Shown: positions 34,348-42,733 of the stretch, in pieces
Layout: each line of letters starts with the position of its first letter
Position numbering within the stretch: position 1 is the stretch's first letter
From: Bacteroidota bacterium
Lineage (GTDB): Bacteria; Bacteroidota; Bacteroidia; Chitinophagales; LD1
Direction of reading: 5' to 3'
Length of the DNA: 64,000 bases
NCBI GenBank assembly: GCA_018267365.1
Contig: JAFDYQ010000018.1
Span: forward strand, 17,545 to 81,544
Notes under the pieces: generated by a model
Database searches by the model: none
What the model saw: only the letters and a program-made list of their open reading frames with translations
What the model was told of the DNA's origin: nothing
Position numbers and translations under genes: made by a program

Positions 34348-36210
34348 TCAATCTAATTTAAACTGTTTTTTTGGCAAGAGGTGACTCATATCAGGTTGCT
34401 CTTGCTTGAGCAAGACATAACGGCCCATGACCAGTACGTCCATCTCAGTATTCATGAAGCATATGAGCGCATCCTCCGGAGTCAGCACGGGCGGCTCTCC
34501 CCTCACATTGAAACTCGTATTGACCAGCACGCCGCATCCAGTCTTAGCTTTAAATGCACTAAGCAGCTGATGATAGAGAGGATTGGTATCTCGGCTGACT
34601 GTTTGCACCCGCGCGGAGAAATCTACATGCGTGATGGATTGCAGAGTAGAGCGCTCAGTATATAGACGCTCCATCATGGGCTTGGTAGCATAATCTATGG
34701 GCACAGATTTTCTGATGGCGGGTGCCACATCTGCTACCAATAGCATATAGGGCGACTCTCGGTCCAGATCAAAGTATTGTCCCATATCCTCTAGCAGTAC
34801 GCTGGGAGCGAATGGGCGAAACCCCTCGCGGTATTTGATCTTAAGATTGAGCCGCTGCTGCATATCCTTATTGCGTGGATCTGCCAGTATAGTACGATGG
34901 CCCAGGGCCCGCGGACCAAACTCCGCCCGGCCCTGGTACCAGCCTACCACCATTCCCATCTCTATCAGCTCGGCCACAGCCTCGCAGAGGCTGGTATCTG
35001 ATAGATACTGTACCGATGCCGCTTTATAACGGTTGATCGTTTCCTTTATCTCATCATCTGTATAGGCAGGCCCCAGGTAGGCACCCTGCATGCCGTCCGG
35101 CCATTCATCAGATATACGAGAAGTGCCACCATATATATACTCAGCCGCCAATGCTGCACCGAGTGCCCCGCCGGCATCTCCGGCAGCCGGCTGTATCCAT
35201 ATATTTTCAAATATCCCTGCGCGCAATAATCTGCCATTGGCCACACAATTCAGGGCTACACCGCCAGCCAGGCACAGATTAGCCGATCCGGTCAATCTCC
35301 TGGCTTCTGTGGCCATCTTCAGTACTATCTCCTCCGTGACCTGCTGAATGGCCAGTGCCAGATCACAGTGGTATTGCTCTAACGGCTCGTCTTCCTTTTT
35401 GCGGCGCTTAAACCCAAACAGCTCCGCCCAACTCGCGTCCCGCGCCATCCGCAGCCCTACTGCATAGCCAAAGTACTGCTGATCCAGCCGTATAGAGCCA
35501 TCATCCGCTATCGTTACCAGTTTCTCCTTGATTATATTTTTGAAGCGCTCTACACGCTCAGAGCCAGTTATACCATAAGGAGCGAGTCCCATGAGTTTGT
35601 ACTCGCCACTATTGACTTTAAACCCCAGATAGTAGGTAAAAGCAGAGTACAACAAACCAACTGAATCGGGGAAATGTAGCTCTTTCAAAACAGTGATCTC
35701 ACCTCCACGGCCATGAGAGATAGACGCGGTAGCCCACTCCCCCACTCCATCTACCGTGAGTATCGCCGCTTCGTGATATGGTGATGGATAAAAAGCGCTG
35801 GCGGCATGTGAGAGGTGATGCTCCGGGAAAAGCACTTTAAGCTTCTTGCGGTCGTACTCCATCACGTCCTCCAGTTCATCCTTTATGATATTGCGCAAGA
35901 ATAGTTTCTCACGCATCCATACCGGCATTGCTTTCAGAAAGGATACAATACCCCGCGGGGCATAGCTATAGTATGTCTCTATGAGCCGCTCAAATTTGAT
36001 GAATGGCTTGTCGTAGAAGACGACTGCATCCAGCTGATCTATGGTCAGTCCTGCGTACTCCAGACAGTAGCGCACAGCGTTTACCGGGAAACTATCATTA
36101 TGCTTGATACGGGTGAAGCGCTCCTCCTGTACAGCCGCCACGATCTGCCCATCTACGGTGAGTGCAGCTGCGGAGTCGTGGTAATAGGCAGAAATGCCGA
36201 GAACTTTCAA
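34348..36210 (-). CDS. O-carbamoyltransferase (NodU/CmcH/SxtI type)
   Basis: A 620-residue enzyme. The N-terminal Kae1-like domain has GISAYYHDSAAALTVDG, EERFTRIKHND, HHLSHAASAFYPSP and the metal-binding AILTVDGVGEWA. The C-terminal YrdC-like carbamoyl-transfer part ends with VNTSFNVRGEPPVLTPEDAL. Such enzymes make carbamoyl-adenylate from carbamoyl phosphate and ATP, and move the carbamoyl group to a hydroxyl of a sugar, antibiotic or lipid. The acceptor is unknown. Downstream DUF5989 and SxtJ-like genes complete the module seen in saxitoxin clusters. Confidence 0.9.
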   Translation of the reverse strand: MKVLGISAYYHDSAAALTVDGQIVAAVQEERFTRIKHNDSFPVNAVRYCLEYAGLTIDQLDAVVFYDKPFIKFERLIETYYSYAPRGIVSFLKAMPVWMREKLFLRNIIKDELEDVMEYDRKKLKVLFPEHHLSHAASAFYPSPYHEAAILTVDGVGEWATASISHGRGGEITVLKELHFPDSVGLLYSAFTYYLGFKVNSGEYKLMGLAPYGITGSERVERFKNIIKEKLVTIADDGSIRLDQQYFGYAVGLRMARDASWAELFGFKRRKKEDEPLEQYHCDLALAIQQVTEEIVLKMATEARRLTGSANLCLAGGVALNCVANGRLLRAGIFENIWIQPAAGDAGGALGAALAAEYIYGGTSRISDEWPDGMQGAYLGPAYTDDEIKETINRYKAASVQYLSDTSLCEAVAELIEMGMVVGWYQGRAEFGPRALGHRTILADPRNKDMQQRLNLKIKYREGFRPFAPSVLLEDMGQYFDLDRESPYMLLVADVAPAIRKSVPIDYATKPMMERLYTERSTLQSITHVDFSARVQTVSRDTNPLYHQLLSAFKAKTGCGVLVNTSFNVRGEPPVLTPEDALICFMNTEMDVLVMGRYVLLKQEQPDMSHLLPKKQFKLD

Positions 36211-36250
36211 TGGAATATTTTACCTGCCTAAAGTAAACAAATCTGCAAGA

Positions 36251-37198
36251 TCAGGTGGCTGAGGCTGAGAGGTAATTCTTCACATTACTCTCTATACGTG
36301 CCTGGATATCGTGATTATCTGCATGCTGAAACTTCTGTCCGGTCACACGCTCGTATAGCTCGATATACCGCTCGGTGATAGTGTGTACAAATTCATCCGG
36401 CATAAATGGCATGGTCTGTCCATCCTTGCCAGCAAAATTATTGGCCATCAGCCACTCCCGTACAAACTCTTTGGAGAGTTGCTTTTGCGGCTCGCCAGCA
36501 GCCTGGCGCTCTGCATATCCCTCTGCGTAAAAGTAGCGTGAAGAGTCAGGTGTGTGTATCTCATCTATCAGGTACACTTCACCATTGTACAGTCCAAACT
36601 CGTACTTTGTATCCACCAGTATCAAACCCTGCTTTGCGGCCATCTCAGTACCACGTGCAAAGAGCGCATAGGTATATTGCTCCATCTTAGCATATTGCCC
36701 GGGAGTCACGATCTTCTTCTCCAGTATTTCCTCTCGGCTGGCATCTTCATCATGCCCCTCCATAGCTTTCGCCGCAGGCGTGATGATCGGCGTAGGAAAC
36801 TTATCATTCTCCTTCATGCCCTCAGGTAGGGCTACACCGCACAGGCTGCGCTTGCCCAGTTTATACTCACGTGCTGAGTGGCCGGCCAGGTAGCCACGTA
36901 TCACCATCTCTACACGTATCGGCTCGCAACGCTTCCCTATGGATACATTGGGGTCAGGCGTAGCCTCCAGCCAGTTGGGGCAGATATCGCGGGTAGCATT
37001 GAGAAAGAACGCCGCTATCTGATTTAGCACCTGCCCCTTGTATGGGATAGGCTTGGGCAGGATGTGGTCAAACGCCGATATGCGGTCCGATGCTACCGCG
37101 ATAATTCTATCTTTCAGGAAATAAACATCGCGGACTTTACCGTGATAAACATCCGTCTGTCCTGGAAAGTTGAAGTGAGTGTCCTTTATAGCGCTCAT
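36251..37198 (-). CDS. purC: Phosphoribosylaminoimidazole-succinocarboxamide synthase
   Basis: A 315-residue SAICAR synthetase of the longer eukaryote-like/Bacteroidota type. Motifs include [36 protein letters not shown] at residues 21-56, [15 protein letters not shown], and [13 protein letters not shown] with [11 protein letters not shown]. It joins aspartate to CAIR in purine synthesis. The GxxExxY cassette lies 64 nt upstream of the start, between purC and phoH, and may have been inserted there. Confidence 0.96.
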   Translation of the reverse strand: MSAIKDTHFNFPGQTDVYHGKVRDVYFLKDRIIAVASDRISAFDHILPKPIPYKGQVLNQIAAFFLNATRDICPNWLEATPDPNVSIGKRCEPIRVEMVIRGYLAGHSAREYKLGKRSLCGVALPEGMKENDKFPTPIITPAAKAMEGHDEDASREEILEKKIVTPGQYAKMEQYTYALFARGTEMAAKQGLILVDTKYEFGLYNGEVYLIDEIHTPDSSRYFYAEGYAERQAAGEPQKQLSKEFVREWLMANNFAGKDGQTMPFMPDEFVHTITERYIELYERVTGQKFQHADNHDIQARIESNVKNYLSASAT

Positions 37199-37208
37199 CT
37201 TGTCTGAA

Positions 37209-37234
37209 ATCAGAATTTACTGAATTTTAGAATT
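37209..37234. repeat. Left inverted repeat of the GxxExxY cassette
   Basis: Sequence atcagaatttactgaat followed by tttagaatt pairs with 37694-37719 in inverted orientation: 17 identical bases, then two mismatches in nine. It flanks the GxxExxY gene. The end of the element is not certain. Confidence 0.65.
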
Positions 37235-37261
37235 AGCAGAATAATACAGAGTTTGAAAAGC

Positions 37262-37657
37262 TCAAATAGTTTGAGCTGGTTTGTAATTATTGTTGCTATT
37301 GAATATTAGTTTGTATTGCAAACTTGCCGCGCCGAAATTAATAAGAAGTCCCTTTTCAAACTGATATACCACCAGATAATTTTTAGCCTGGGCTAAATGA
37401 ACATCCTCCAGATTGATGATCGCCTTTAACTCAACCATCAGTTTATTTTCTATTATAAAATCGGCGCGTCGTGTCCCTACCTCTATACCGTCATAAAATA
37501 TCGGGTGCTCGACCTCACGTGCAAAATTGATTTTTGTCTTGCCCAACTCAATGGCTAAACACCTCTGATATATGACCTCCTGAAATCCATTACCCAGCTT
37601 ATTATGAACCTGCATAGCACAACCAATGATCGCATAAGTGAGTTCATCCCTTTCCAC
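37262..37657 (-). CDS. GxxExxY family PD-(D/E)XK-like protein
   Basis: A 131-residue protein with the family name motif GNGFQEVIYQRCLAIEL (GxxExxY). It also carries the nuclease-fold motif set: RADFIIENKLMVELKAI (D...ExK) followed by AQAKNYLVVYQFEKGLLINFG. These proteins occur as solitary genes within repeat-flanked intergenic cassettes in Bacteroidota and other phyla. Nuclease activity has been proposed from the fold but not shown. Near-identical inverted repeats bracket this copy. Confidence 0.85.
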   Translation of the reverse strand: MERDELTYAIIGCAMQVHNKLGNGFQEVIYQRCLAIELGKTKINFAREVEHPIFYDGIEVGTRRADFIIENKLMVELKAIINLEDVHLAQAKNYLVVYQFEKGLLINFGAASLQYKLIFNSNNNYKPAQTI

Positions 37658-37693
37658 AGCTTATCACAAGTTATTCATGCATTCAATTATGTC

Positions 37694-37719
37694 AATTCTT
37701 ACATTCAGTAAATTCTGAT
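37694..37719. repeat. Right inverted repeat of the GxxExxY cassette
   Basis: The complement of the left repeat at 37209-37234 (tgaatcagaatttactgaatg on the opposite strand). It lies in the spacer before phoH. A second palindrome cagaatattctg occurs at 37721-37732. Confidence 0.65.
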
Positions 37720-37733
37720 TCAGAATATTCTGC

Positions 37734-38681
37734 TCAATCTTTCTTCAGCGTATCATACGCCTTGATGATCTCCCTCACCAGCCTGTGGCGCACTACGTCC
37801 GATTCATTGAGATGGATCACGGAGATACCGTTGATATCCTTTAGTATGCGGAGCGCTACCGGCAGGCCGGACTCATGCGCCTTAGGCAGGTCTATCTGCG
37901 TAGGGTCACCGGTGATGATGCACTTCGAGTTTGGCCCGATGCGGGTCAGAAACATCTTGAGCTGGGGAGAGGTAGCATTCTGCGCCTCATCCAGCAGGAT
38001 GAAGGAATAGTCCAGCGTACGTCCACGCATAAAGGCCAGCGGGGCCACTTCTATTACACGATTCTGCATGTAGTAGGCCAGCTTGTCCATAGGGATCATA
38101 TCCTCCAGGGCATCATAGAGCGGACGGAGATATGGATCTATCTTTTCCTTGAGATCACCCGGCAGGAAGCCGAGGTTCTCACCGGCCTCTACGGCAGGAC
38201 GGGTCAGTATAATCTTGCGTACAGTTTTTTCCTTGAGTGCTTTCACCGCCAGGGCCACGGCAGTGTAGGTCTTGCCTGTACCTGCGGGGCCGATAGCAAA
38301 GAGCATGTCACTCTTCTCACACTCCGTCACCATCTGCTGCTGATTGGCAGTACGGGCGCGGATGATATGGCCGTTATTACCATGGACGATCACATTTTTG
38401 ATCTCCTTGTCGCCTGCTACTTCTTTTTCCTCGCCTGTGAGGATGCGCTCCATCATGTCTTCTGTTAGCTTGCCGTGGCGCTCTACATGAGAGACCATGC
38501 GGTCTACCTTCTCCCGAAAAACGCTCAGGTCATCATCTATCCCTTCGGCTTTGATCGTATTGCCGCGGGAGACCATGCGCAGGGTGGGGAAAGACTTTTT
38601 GAGAAGGTTGAACTTGGAATTATTGACCCCGAAAAAATCCAGCGGGTCTATACCGTCTATGTGAATTGAGATCTCTGTCAA
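37734..38681 (-). CDS. phoH: PhoH-family ATPase
   Basis: A 315-residue protein with an N-terminal KH-like region (~1-60) and the PhoH ATPase domain. Walker A is GPAGTGKT at 131-138, and Walker B is FILLDEAQNA. The downstream part has MRGRTLDYS and FLTRIGPNSKCIITGDPTQIDLP. PhoH proteins are RNA-associated ATPases, often beside ybeY, but ybeY is not seen here. No extra C-terminal domain is present. Confidence 0.93.
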   Translation of the reverse strand: MTEISIHIDGIDPLDFFGVNNSKFNLLKKSFPTLRMVSRGNTIKAEGIDDDLSVFREKVDRMVSHVERHGKLTEDMMERILTGEEKEVAGDKEIKNVIVHGNNGHIIRARTANQQQMVTECEKSDMLFAIGPAGTGKTYTAVALAVKALKEKTVRKIILTRPAVEAGENLGFLPGDLKEKIDPYLRPLYDALEDMIPMDKLAYYMQNRVIEVAPLAFMRGRTLDYSFILLDEAQNATSPQLKMFLTRIGPNSKCIITGDPTQIDLPKAHESGLPVALRILKDINGISVIHLNESDVVRHRLVREIIKAYDTLKKD

Positions 38682-38789
38682 GTGCTACGTTTTAGTATTT
38701 GCAATCTATAACAATATTAGTGTCGGCTAATCAGGTCACGCTATCCACTTTCCCACAAGTTGTCCACCTAGTCCATTTCATCGATGCCA

Positions 38790-38797
38790 TATATTTG
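38790..38797 (+). promoter_or_regulatory. -7 element of the SAM hydrolase gene
   Basis: TATATTTG matches TAnnTTTG exactly, about 19 nt before the GTG start at 38816. A convincing -33 element is not seen. Confidence 0.5.
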
Positions 38798-38815
38798 TAG
38801 TATGCAGTATAGCGC

Positions 38816-39592
38816 GTGAAACAGATCGTCACCATCACCACAGACATGGGCGAGTCCGACTACTACCTCGGCGCGCTGAAGGGAGCACTGCTCTCCCGCT
38901 GCATAGATATACAGATAGTAGATATCGCTACACGCATCACCCCGTTCAAACTCCGCCAGGCTGCACACGTGCTGCGTCATGCCTATCCCTACTATCCCAA
39001 GGGTACGATACACCTGATGAATGTCAACTCTCCTGAGTCAAAAGGCCGCATGCTCTGCGTGCATTATCATGAGCAGTATTTCATCTTCTTTGATAATGGT
39101 GCGATCACGCTGCTCTTTGACACTGTGCCGCCGGAGACCTACCTGATCAATGACGATGTGAGCGAAAGCTCCAATATGCTCTTTGCCGAAGGCATCACCA
39201 ACATCATCAATGCGATCACCTCGGGGCTCGGCCTGCCCATCATAGGCCACCGCATACAGCAGATGCGCAGCCAGCGGCTCATGATACCGCAGCACTCGGC
39301 GGGCTTTATCAAGGGTACGGTCATCTACTTTGACCAGTATGGCAATGCGGTAACAAACATCACCCGCCCCATCTATGACCAGTGTATAGGTGACAGCCGT
39401 GTGCGCATAGAGTTTGGCATTTACGAGATCAACAGGCTCTGCCGCCACTATGGCGAGGTAGATGAAGGGGAGCTGCTCGCACTATTCAACGGAGAACAGC
39501 GCCTGGAGATAGCGCTCAATAAATATAATGCAGCTAATATGCTCTCCCTCAAGCTCGATACGAGTTCCATTTTGGTGCAGAAAGTCGGTTAA
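38816..39592 (+). CDS. SAM hydroxide adenosyltransferase (DUF62 family)
   Basis: A 258-residue protein read from a GTG codon; no usable in-frame ATG lies upstream. The N-terminal domain has TDMGESDYYLGALKGAL (the family TDFGxxDxYVG-type signature). The C-terminal beta-barrel has the FDQYGNAVTNI motif. The family includes SAM-dependent chlorinases and fluorinases but most bacterial members hydrolyse SAM to adenosine and methionine. Halogenase-specific residues cannot be judged here. It stands alone, divergent from phoH. Confidence 0.85.
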   Translation: MKQIVTITTDMGESDYYLGALKGALLSRCIDIQIVDIATRITPFKLRQAAHVLRHAYPYYPKGTIHLMNVNSPESKGRMLCVHYHEQYFIFFDNGAITLLFDTVPPETYLINDDVSESSNMLFAEGITNIINAITSGLGLPIIGHRIQQMRSQRLMIPQHSAGFIKGTVIYFDQYGNAVTNITRPIYDQCIGDSRVRIEFGIYEINRLCRHYGEVDEGELLALFNGEQRLEIALNKYNAANMLSLKLDTSSILVQKVG

Positions 39593-39712
39593 TCCGCTTG
39601 TAAACAGTTGAATTTTATCTATTTGTTAATTAACAACCGGCTATTGCTTTTTCAGTTTTCTTCGTAACCTTTCAATAACCGGTGCGTAAAAAACAATCAA
39701 AAAACAACAAGA

Positions 39713-40045
39713 ATGAAAGTAACACGAGCCCTGTTTGTAGCAGCTTTTGCTGCCTCTAGTTTCTTTGCCAGCGCGGCCACTATGGTCAGCGTAGAGTGTA
39801 CCCAGGTAGACGCCAAGACTTTCCACATCGCTGCCACCGGCTCTGAGGGCCCGGTAGCTGATGCACTGATCAACTATGATGTAAAGAACACCGAGGGCCG
39901 CACGCTGGCCAGTGGATACGGTAGCAATATCAACTTTGACGAGACGACTCTCGCCAAGGGTGAGGCCTACTCTATCACTATCTATACTCTCGCCAACGGT
40001 AATGTAGAATCTCAGACTATCACCCGCCACGCCGGAGTGAAGTAA
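39713..40045 (+). CDS. Small secreted protein of unknown function
   Basis: A 110-residue protein with a signal peptide cleaved near FFASA|ATMV. The mature part (~85 residues) is predicted to be a beta-sandwich (VSVECTQVDAKTFHIAATGSE, INYDVKNTEGRTLASGYG, AYSITIYTLANGNVESQTITR). No lipobox or T9SS signal is seen. It is followed by a strong terminator, so it is monocistronic. I do not recognise the family. Confidence 0.65.
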   Translation: MKVTRALFVAAFAASSFFASAATMVSVECTQVDAKTFHIAATGSEGPVADALINYDVKNTEGRTLASGYGSNINFDETTLAKGEAYSITIYTLANGNVESQTITRHAGVK

Positions 40046-40067
40046 TCAAGATAGTTTTAAGTCGACT

Positions 40068-40099
40068 GAAGGGCCTGGTGTCATAGCCGGGCTTTTTTA
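40068..40099 (+). terminator. Intrinsic terminator
   Basis: A stem formed by gggcctggt and gccgggctt with wobble pairs closes a 6-nt loop and is followed by six T. It ends the transcript of the small secreted protein. Confidence 0.75.
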
Positions 40100-40237
40100 T
40101 TTGCGTGAGACGTTATCCACTGTCAGCCGTTCACAGTCCACGAAATTGCAATATCCTTTCGTTGACTGCGGACAGTCGACTGTTGACCTTTATTCACATT
40201 CTATACACCCGCCCTCCATTTTCTCCCCTTTTCTCCC

Positions 40238-40245
40238 TATTTTTG
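40238..40245 (+). promoter_or_regulatory. -7 element of the Fur-type gene
   Basis: TATTTTTG matches TAnnTTTG exactly. It lies 4 nt before a GTG (40249) and 13 nt before a TTG (40258), the two plausible starts. Transcription from here would give almost no leader. Confidence 0.5.
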
Positions 40246-40248
40246 AGC

Positions 40249-40734
40249 GTGAGCGTTTTGAATGAAGAAACATACCGGGAGGTGCACAGCATCTTCTCGG
40301 CCTACCTCGAGCAGAAAGGACAGCGCAAGACCACAGAGCGCTACGCGATACTGGAGGAGATATATAGCCGCACAGACCACTTTGAGGCGGAGCAGCTATA
40401 CACAGACCTCGTGGCCAAGGGCATCAACGTATCCCGCGCTACCATCTACAATACACTGGAGCTACTCGTCTCCTGCGACCTGATCAAGAAGCACCAGTTT
40501 GGCAAAAACCAGGCACAATACGAAAAATCATACGGCTACAAACAGCATGACCACATTATTTGTGTAGATTGCAAAAAAGTTGTCGAATTTTGCGATCCGC
40601 GCATACAGCAGATCAGAAGTATGATGGGCGAGCTGCTCAACTTTAAGATCACCCACCACACCCTCTACTGCTACGGCGTCTGTGGCACCTGCCAGGTACG
40701 CCGGGAGATGGAGCACAAGGCATCTAAAAACTAA
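40249..40734 (+). CDS. Fur-family metal-responsive regulator
   Basis: About 161 residues from the GTG at 40249 (alternatively the TTG at 40258); the further upstream in-frame ATG at 40105 would precede its own promoter and encode an unlikely leader. The winged helix contains QRKTTERYAILEEIY and NVSRATIYNTLELLVSCDLI. The dimer/metal half has HDHIICVDCKKVVEF, with two Cys (CxxC), and CGVCGTCQ, the second CxxC that binds structural zinc. It could be Fur, Zur or PerR-type; residues alone do not decide. A STAS gene follows 5 nt later. Confidence 0.88.
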   Translation: MSVLNEETYREVHSIFSAYLEQKGQRKTTERYAILEEIYSRTDHFEAEQLYTDLVAKGINVSRATIYNTLELLVSCDLIKKHQFGKNQAQYEKSYGYKQHDHIICVDCKKVVEFCDPRIQQIRSMMGELLNFKITHHTLYCYGVCGTCQVRREMEHKASKN

Positions 40735-40739
40735 ACGAT

Positions 40740-41078
40740 ATGGAGATAAAGAAAGAAGTAAAAGACGGTGTAGCCGTGATCTACCTGAGTGGCAATCTGC
40801 TCGGAGAGAATGCCAACGGTCCCGTGCTGGACTACGTGAAGCAGCAGTTGGAAGGCGGTGTGAAGAAGGTTCTCTTTAACCTCACTGACCTGAAGTATAT
40901 CAATAGCACCGGACTCGGCATGCTGATGACGACCCTGGCCAAGGTAAAGAATGCCGGCGGCGAGATGTATCTCTGCAATGTACCAGACCTGATGACCAAG
41001 ATTCTCAAAATGATGAAGCTCGAGAGCGCATTCAGCATCTCTGCCTCTGAGGAGGAAGCTGTGAAAAGCCTGGCATAA
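40740..41078 (+). CDS. STAS-domain anti-sigma factor antagonist-like protein
   Basis: A 112-residue single STAS domain. The phosphoserine site is Ser56 in YINSTGLGML, as in SpoIIAA/RsbV antagonists that are phosphorylated and dephosphorylated to switch anti-sigma binding. The length is normal. It follows the Fur-type gene after 5 nt and is probably co-transcribed. No anti-sigma kinase or PP2C phosphatase gene is near, so the switching partners are elsewhere. Confidence 0.87.
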   Translation: MEIKKEVKDGVAVIYLSGNLLGENANGPVLDYVKQQLEGGVKKVLFNLTDLKYINSTGLGMLMTTLAKVKNAGGEMYLCNVPDLMTKILKMMKLESAFSISASEEEAVKSLA

Positions 41079-41241
41079 ACCAATTATTGACCTTATGAAA
41101 TAGGGCCGCTGCGTGCGGCATTTTTGCTTTGCGAACGATAAAAAAACATAGCGTACTCAGTCTCAATAGCTTCTTAGTGGCAAACAGGCTCCAACGCACT
41201 TTGTAATACTAAATACTAACTACTTAATACTTTCTGAATAA

Positions 41242-42531
41242 ATGTTCGTTGATATACTTTTAGGCTTGCAGTGGGGAGATGAGGGCAAGGGCAAAATAGT
41301 AGACTATCTGGCCCCCCAGTATGATGTGATAGCAAGATTTCAGGGTGGGCCCAATGCCGGCCACACGCTGGTGATAGATGGCGAGAAGACTGTGCTCCAC
41401 ACCGTACCGAGCGGCATCATGCATGGGAAGCCTGTCAATATCATAGGCAATGGCGTAGTGATAGACCCGGTGACCCTCGTACGCGAGATCACCACACTGG
41501 AGAGCAAGAACATACCGGTCAAAGGCCGCCTCTTTATCTCTAAGAAAGCGCACCTGATACTCCCTATGCACAGGGTGCTCGACGCCGCCTCTGAGGCTGC
41601 CAAAGGCCAGTCTAAGATAGGCTCCACGCTACGTGGCATCACTCCTACCTATATGGACAAAACAGGCCGCAATGGCCTCCGTATGGGCGATATTCTGTCG
41701 TCAGACTTCCGGGGTATGTATCAGCGTATCAAGGAGAAGCACCTCCACCTGGCGAAACAATATGATTTTGCATTTGACCTGACGGAAGATGAAACCAAAT
41801 GGTTTGAAGCGATAGAGACGCTGCGCTCGTACGAGAACCTCATCGACTCTGAATACTACCTGAATAACATGATCTCTAAGGGCAAAACGATCCTCGCCGA
41901 GGGCGCACAGGGTACGATGCTCGATATAGACTTTGGCACCTATCCGTATGTGACATCGTCAAATACCATATCCTCCGGCGCCTGCAATGGCCTCGGTATC
42001 TCACCTACCAAAGTGAAAGAAGTGATCGGCATAGCCAAGGCCTACTGCACCCGTGTGGGTGGTGGCCCCTTCCCTACCGAGCTGGACAATGAGACCGGCG
42101 AACGCATCCGCCAGATAGGTTTCGAGTTTGGAGCTACGACTGGCCGCAAGCGCCGCTGTGGCTGGATAGACCTGCCTGCCCTGCGCTACGGCATCATGAT
42201 CAATGGCATCACCCAGATAGCCATGACCAAGGCCGACGTGCTAAATGACTTTGACCAGATAGAGGCCTGTACACACTACCGGATCAACGGACAGCAGACC
42301 GACACGATACCATACGATATCAATGACGTACAGATAGATCCTGTGTACCGCTCCTTCCCGGGCTGGCGGCAAGATCTGGGCGGCTATGGCTCTGTAGAGG
42401 AGCTGCCTGAGAATCTGCGCAGCTACCTGACCTTCCTAGAGAGCCACCTGGCTACGCCTATCACCATGCTCTCCACCGGCCCTGAGCGCGAGAAGCTGCT
42501 CTTTAAGAATAAGCTGGAGGCGATAGTCTAG
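41242..42531 (+). CDS. purA: Adenylosuccinate synthetase
   Basis: A 429-residue enzyme that joins aspartate to IMP using GTP. Motifs: LGLQWGDEGKGKIVDYLA (P-loop-like), GGPNAGHTLVIDG, GTLRGITPTYMDK, AEGAQGTMLDIDFGTYPYVTSSN and TRVGGGPFPTE, all at the expected positions, and FGATTGRKRRCGWIDLP. Normal length; monocistronic. purC lies 4 kb away on the other strand. Confidence 0.97.
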   Translation: MFVDILLGLQWGDEGKGKIVDYLAPQYDVIARFQGGPNAGHTLVIDGEKTVLHTVPSGIMHGKPVNIIGNGVVIDPVTLVREITTLESKNIPVKGRLFISKKAHLILPMHRVLDAASEAAKGQSKIGSTLRGITPTYMDKTGRNGLRMGDILSSDFRGMYQRIKEKHLHLAKQYDFAFDLTEDETKWFEAIETLRSYENLIDSEYYLNNMISKGKTILAEGAQGTMLDIDFGTYPYVTSSNTISSGACNGLGISPTKVKEVIGIAKAYCTRVGGGPFPTELDNETGERIRQIGFEFGATTGRKRRCGWIDLPALRYGIMINGITQIAMTKADVLNDFDQIEACTHYRINGQQTDTIPYDINDVQIDPVYRSFPGWRQDLGGYGSVEELPENLRSYLTFLESHLATPITMLSTGPEREKLLFKNKLEAIV

Positions 42532-42733
42532 GCTCCAGTTGTTTTCTACAGGCTAGATGGCTAGCCACCCTTTGACATATCGGATATACTACATATATTT
42601 ACAACTATCCTTTTGCACTCCATCCCCGGAGGATATTTAGCAAAGGAATACTCAGACCCTACGAAGCGTGCGATCCCCCGCACCACACACCGGCCTGATA
42701 CTGTGCTGCCATCAAACAACCCACTATACCGAC

